A stretch of DNA of 64,000 nt, taken from the NCBI RefSeq assembly GCF_018873765.1, contig NC_057921.1, positions 68,189,557 to 68,253,556 of the forward strand. The letters run 5' to 3'. Origin of the DNA: Telopea speciosissima (lineage: Eukaryota > Streptophyta > Magnoliopsida > Proteales > Proteaceae). Position 1 is the first letter of the stretch. The number at the start of each line of letters is the position of its first letter. Below the pieces are notes generated by a model. That model did not search any database, had not been told where the DNA came from, and was given only the letters and a program-made list of their open reading frames with translations. This document shows, piece by piece, positions 58,784-64,000 of this stretch. Both the position numbers and the translations under genes were made by a program.

Positions 58784-59984
58784 AAGAGGCTAGCTCAAGC
58801 TGTAAGAGCAGCAGGATGCTCAGTACCATTAGTGAAGGCATAGACAGTATCACCATTGAAAGTGATCCCTTCTTTTTTAGGTGATTCCAGCTTGGAGGTA
58901 AACCTTGTGCTCTTCAACTTCAAACTATTGTAAATAACATAAGGGAAAAACAAACACTGCCTGGTCATATGGGTCCTGTTCCCAAACATAAGAGTGTACA
59001 AAATTATCATCCCACTCCTATGAAATAAAAATTTTCACTTCTGTTGATGCCCTTGAGTTCGTTTTCATTGGCCCCTAGGCTAGTGCATTGCACGTGACCA
59101 GACATCAATCTTTTTCCCGTAATATTCAAGGGGAAAATCTTTCTTCCTTTAACCGTGATGAAAGAAGAAATACCGATGAATCTAGAGTCATTAATACCCC
59201 CTCTTTGTTGGAAGTCACGTTGAAATATCATTCACTCTGTTTTACACCAATCCTACAGCAATGATGACCGTTGGAAAAAGATTCCTACTTCACCGTAGCT
59301 TGAGGAAAACTTAATCCAAGTCTTGCTAGTTTCTTTCTCTGGGTGCTACCTTCTAGTCTTTTTTTCATCAAGCAGCTCGATCACTCCCTTTCTAAAATGA
59401 TCCTTTTCTTAGCAATCCAAATTTGATTGTTTGAAAAACATCAAAATTTGAAACTTTGACTCAAATGCTGTACGTATAGGCATATGGTTGGCACTTGACA
59501 GAACACAAAAGTTGATTTGTCAACAAAACGACTCAACGACGTTCATGGTTATCTTTGTAGAAAAGGTCAATGGAATCTTCAAAAAACAAAAAAACAAGGG
59601 ATTTGGTTGGGAGCCAATCCAGTTAATTTGGGTCATGAGGTATTGAGGGAGAGAGAGAGAGAGAGTGTTTCAGTTAGTCCATCAGTTTCTCCGACGTCCA
59701 TTGCTTGTGCCTCTTTCACATCAATCACTCCATAACTCCTTCTCCCCATTAGCCATCTCATTAGCTTTAGCTTACTCTGTCACACGCCCTTTCTAACCAA
59801 ATTCATTGCCAAGACCCAGTCTACAAGGCAACGTACAGTGAGTTGTTGCAGAGGAGAGAGTTTCTGTAGCGAGTGCTCTAGCTAGCTAGGCCCCTCTCAC
59901 TTATAGTTTTCGGGTTTAGTTCTAGAAAGTTAAATGTCAACAACTTTGCGTCAAAAAAACACAAGACACATGCACGTAACGTAC
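58784..59984. other. intergenic DNA
   Basis: Minus-strand frames at 58795-59231 look faintly protein-like (for example GITFNGDTVYAFTNGTEH) but match no family I know. A (GA)n run lies at about 59649-59664. Confidence 0.3.
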
Positions 59985-61592
59985 TGATAATACTTCCATC
60001 CTACTTCCACGACTTCTAAGCGCACCACCTGTTTTTTTGATCATCCAATGGCCTGTATTGAATTCAAAATTTTTTGAAAATCTGATAAGACCTGTTTGAA
60101 TCACCTTAAACCCCAAAACAAACCTATCCGACAGGTTCAAACACATCTTTAACCCAATCTCTACCCTAATCTAACCCATTCTCTCTCCTCTATCACTCTT
60201 CCCCATCCCTCCCTACCTTGGTTTCTCTTTCTTTCTTCTTCTCTGTAGAACACGTCAAACCTGCAACTCCGAAAATGCTCTTCGTCTTCAACCTTGGGAA
60301 CCCTCTTGGTGGAAAACTCATAATTAATTTCAAGAGAAGAAATCATTTGATTTTATCTCCTACGGATTCAAAGCTTCAGGATAAGGCTTCTGACCCATAG
60401 CCCTATGGATTCCAGCAAGAAATCAATTGATTCAATAGTTTGAAGACTAATAGAACTTTTCTGAAACATGAACCAGCGGGAGTTGCAGGTTCAGATATGG
60501 ATCCAGATGGATATCTCACAACAGGGATGAAACTAAGGGAAGGAAACCTAAGGTTCAAATCACCCTAGGATGTGGATCTTATTCCCAAAATCGGAGGGAG
60601 AAAGAATAAGATGCGAGGGAGAACAGCCACCAAATTGAGAGTGCAAGTACCACCAGACCCACCATCATTTTTCAAGGTTCACATTCTATGAGATTATCTG
60701 TGATTTTGTCTAATGTCATCTCCTTCTCATAGTATTTGATATACAAGCTATGTATAGAAGTATAAAGGAGAGATATTCAACTACTCTAAAATCAATTAAA
60801 AAATTGGAAAAGGAAAACCAATATAAAGAATACAAATCTCCCTCTTCGTCTCCCTCTATCAAAACATAAATCCAGAACATGAGACAAATTCTTTCTAGTT
60901 TCTGCTCCTCTCAAATTTTTTCTTTTATCTTTTTAAACATTCTCATTTTTTGGTATTTTTTACAACTCTGAGCGGTTACTGACTCAACCATGGTTTCTGT
61001 GGCTTTTAACTTAGATTTAAAACAATTTTGGTAATTGGTCCTCGTTTGTTTGTTTTGTGTCTTTCAACTCTATCTTTGCCGTTGGAGTAGAACACCACCA
61101 TCACACCTGCAACTCCGGGTGGAATGCCAAATGGATTTTTCTTTATCTAAGCCATCAGCTGACATCTAACCAAACACCTTATGCCCATCCTAAAACCCGA
61201 CGGTGCTGTTTTGAGTTTCTGGAAGAAAAGAAGAAGAGAGTAGCGGAGCGAAGCAGATGGCGTTAGATCGCCATGGCCATGAACGATTGCAATGAGGCTC
61301 TGAGTTTTTCGGAGGAAGAGGAGATCTTCATTCGATGGAGTTCCTCTGAGTTTTTCGGAAGAAGAAGAGGATAAATTTTGATTTGAGGGAAGATGGGTTT
61401 GGGGTTTGGTTTGAGTGAGTTTGAACCGGTTGGATTGGGTTGTTTAGGGGTTTAAGGTTTGGTTCAAAGGTCTCATCAGGTTTTGAAAAGCATTTTGAAT
61501 TTTTTTGAATTGTTTCACTTCCAGACGTTGGATGGCTGTCAGGCCACGTGGCGCGATGTTAAGTCTTGGAAGTAAAATGGAAGTACTATCGA
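59985..61592. mobile_element. Mutator-like element with long inverted ends, non-autonomous
   Basis: The left arm (about 59985-60215) and the right arm (about 61380-61592) are inverted copies: ATACTTCCATCCTACTTCC against the complement GTACTTCCATTTTACTTCC. Both arms then share CATCCAA, AATTCAAAA, TGAAAA/TCAAAA, ATGAGACCT-like and CCTTAAACCCC words and ACAGGTTCAAAC/CCGGTTCAAAC in the same order. Long TIRs (about 200 bp) suggest Mutator. I could not settle the 9-bp flanking repeat, so the limits are approximate. The interior has no recognised coding sequence. Confidence 0.6.
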
Positions 61593-62870
61593 TGGAAGTA
61601 GAGGATGTGGATCCTAAGGTACTCGAATAAAGTCCACACAATGTAACTTATCGTCAACAAAACTTATCTGAATTTGTAATTACGTCTTCTCATTTGTATA
61701 ACCATTTGCACCCGCAATACACAAAGCCATTTTTAATTACATAATTTCCTCCTTTAGATACCACTAACCACATCCCAACACATTAATTAATTGCATAAGT
61801 TTTGGTAATATTTCCTTCTTCAACTATCAAGGGAAGCTTATCTTGTTGGGTGGGATTCAAATTGTGTATAGGAATACCTCAAGGTCCAATGCCCGCCACA
61901 TGTCAAGTTTCAATTCAATCTGAGTTGGCCAAATTGTAAAACAAACCATTGAATATTTTGAAACTATAAATAAGACGGATCGACATACATGGGAGGGTAT
62001 GACCATATATTGAAATTTGGTTTGAAGCCTTACACGTGAACAATAATCTAAATTTTGATTTGTCTATCCAACAATTGAAACAACCACATCATCTTGCCAC
62101 ATGGTAGAACTTCATGTAACATCAATGGAAGATCCTCTATTAAGACCAGATCAGGCCATATTAAGCATTTTTTTTTTCCTTGAAGGAATTTGTGTTATAT
62201 ATTATTAGTTTACTACCCCACCCCCACCCCCACCCCCTTAAAAACAAAAAAGAAAATTTGTGTAAATCATGATTGTAAACTTAGAAAAAATATATTTAGA
62301 TAGAATACATGGTATATCCAACTCCTAGTGATAATTACTCTCATAGAAAATATCTTTTATATTTTAAAAGGTGTGTAAGTGGAAGGATGATGCTGTATTT
62401 GACCATTAGATATCTATGGAGTAGTCAGGGAGTCTGGATTGACCATATGTGTCCAATTTCAGCCTTAATTCAATAATTTGCCCTCCAAATAATGGCTATA
62501 GAGGTTTCAAGATTTACCATTGTTATTTTCTATCATTAGAGAAATTTTATTTCTTTTTAATTGGATGAAATTCAAGAGACTAGAATTTATTTCTCTCATT
62601 TTTTTCTAAGAGGTGGTCCAACATGTAAGGTCATAACAGCTTTGTAAGGTATTGATTTTAGGTCTCCCAGCCTCACTTTGGTTCTATCTCATTAGTCATT
62701 CTCAACAACCGTGAGTGATATTCAATAGGATCTCTAATAAAAAGGGATCAATTAGCTAGACTACATTGAATAATTAATATTATTTTGATTATGTTAATTT
62801 TAGTGGCATTATATATCATGAATGAGATATAAATAGAATTGGGGGTACACCTTGTATCACCCTTGTGTGT
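61593..62870. other. intergenic DNA
   Basis: AT-rich, with a C-rich simple repeat (CACCCC)n at about 62217-62237. No gene or element recognised. Confidence 0.35.
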
Positions 62871-63430
62871 AGGGATGTAAACGAATCAGATTCGCCTCGG
62901 ATTTGTTACTATTTGAATTCGAATCCGTTTACCAAATGACGTATCTGTATCTGATCCGATATCCGATAGGATTTAAAAACTAATATCTTATTCGAATTTG
63001 GGAGTTTATTAGAGATCTGAATATTATTCGATCCGATAAAATATCCGATTAATAAACGAATCTGACCTATATCGATTACAGATTTTCGACTCCAATTACC
63101 GATGGACTCATGGTTAGGGTTTGGGTTAGGACTTAGGATTAGGCACATTACAAAAATATCCTTATAAAAGTGTTTATAATAAAGGTAATATAATTATATC
63201 ATATTTTTTACAAAAATATTAATCTAATCTTATTTTACAATCAAATAGTAAATTATTGAATGTTATTTGGTCCAAAATAAAAATATCCGAATCCAAATCT
63301 GATTATCTTTCGAAGGGATTCAAATATTTTTTAGAAACCAAAATTCCGAATTCAAAAACTCCTAAACAGATTCGAACACGGATCCGCTTACGGATTTTCG
63401 CCTATCCTGATCAAATACCAATAAAAAAAT
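62871..63430. mobile_element. degenerate hAT-like non-autonomous element, one end visible
   Basis: Begins TAGGGATGTAAACGAATC, a terminal type seen in plant hAT-like repeats, and is dense in GATCCGATATCCGA-type words. The matching right terminus was not found, so the right limit is a guess. Confidence 0.4.
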
Positions 63431-63825
63431 ATCCTTGAATACATTTCTCTACCACAATGATTTGATTTGGTGGGTTAATTAACTCTCACTTGCAGGTGAT
63501 GTAAACGATAAGCCTCTACAGGTTGTATCATACCATAACATTTAACCCAAAAAAAAAAAACACCATAACATTTGCCACCTGTAACTGCCTATCACATAAC
63601 ACAACGTGTATCTGTTATTTGTTAAGATACGTTTTCTGATGACTTTTATATATATAACAGTTCTCATATGAATACAGTAAAGATTTGACTTCACAATGTG
63701 ATCACACCCATTGGTATCTTCAAAGGTGCCTACCTGAGGAGGTGACAAAATCTATGGGAATCGTAGGATTTTTCTTGATAGAAATGAATCTTGCCTTCAC
63801 CATTCTTTTGTCAAGGTTGACATCG

Positions 63826-63987
63826 AATCGTTATCCTCTCCTGTTACAGTACGGTGCTATAACGTATCGTGGGGTAGCTGCAGAGGCTATGTGTATTATA
63901 TGGGGTCTGCTGTACCATATGACCTTTGCAGTCCCGCACGATGCGTTACAATACCGTGCTGTAACAAGAGAGGATAAAAATTCGTTG
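63826..63987. mobile_element. palindromic MITE, about 162 bp
   Basis: Nearly all of it is an inverted repeat: TTATCCTCTCCTGTTACAG at the left and, as complement, TTATCCTCTCTTGTTACAG at the right, continuing inward through ACGGT, TAACG and ATCGTG. The flanking duplication was not clear. No coding capacity. Confidence 0.78.
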
Positions 63988-64000
63988 TAGATCAGTTGTC

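Overview
The window is nuclear DNA of a flowering plant, almost certainly a eudicot. It is AT-rich. It has plant GT-AG introns, plant-only gene families (TTG1, a pseudo-response regulator with a CCT domain, a long PPR protein, NDR1/HIN1-like proteins, plastid PSRP1) and plant-type transposons (RTE and L1 LINEs, Au-type SINEs, hAT, Mutator and CACTA pieces). I cannot name the species from the sequence alone.

Layout. 1-2036: a TTG1 orthologue with a tandemly duplicated block in its upstream region. 2388-5085: an RTE-clade LINE split by an LTR-retrotransposon remnant. 5086-15758: repeat-dominated DNA with a non-autonomous hAT element, two Au-type SINEs, two copies of an LTR-like repeat and a 152-bp tandem duplication. 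15759-18026: an intronless PPR gene (minus strand). 20796-21449 and 29788-30462: two intronless NDR1/HIN1-like genes (minus). Between them lie a LINE remnant and a Mutator-type element that carries a receptor-kinase gene fragment. 33159-38552: a clock gene, PRR5-like, with about eight exons (minus). 39643-46921: nested transposons, including hAT elements, a MITE, a 399-bp poly(C) tract and a 5'-truncated L1 with perfect target-site duplications. 47315-51146: plastid ribosome hibernation factor PSRP1, five exons (plus). 53542-54704: a plastid two-RRM RNA-binding protein, four exons (minus). 55114-63990: MITEs, an mTERF pseudogene fragment, a CACTA end and a long-TIR Mutator-like element.

The genes do not form one pathway. 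From memory, three of them (PRR5, PSRP1, TTG1) lie within a few loci of each other on Arabidopsis chromosome 5 (At5g24470, At5g24490, At5g24520), so this looks like a retained ancestral gene block expanded by transposons. Several products act in organelles: PSRP1 and the two-RRM protein in the plastid, and the PPR protein in plastid or mitochondrion. The most unusual object is the 1294-bp Mutator-type element at 26103-27396. Its inverted arms of about 397 bp run into a captured pollen-receptor-kinase-like gene fragment, so a read-through transcript could fold into a long hairpin. I found no CRISPR array, operon, rRNA gene or convincing tRNA gene, and no wholly new molecular system.
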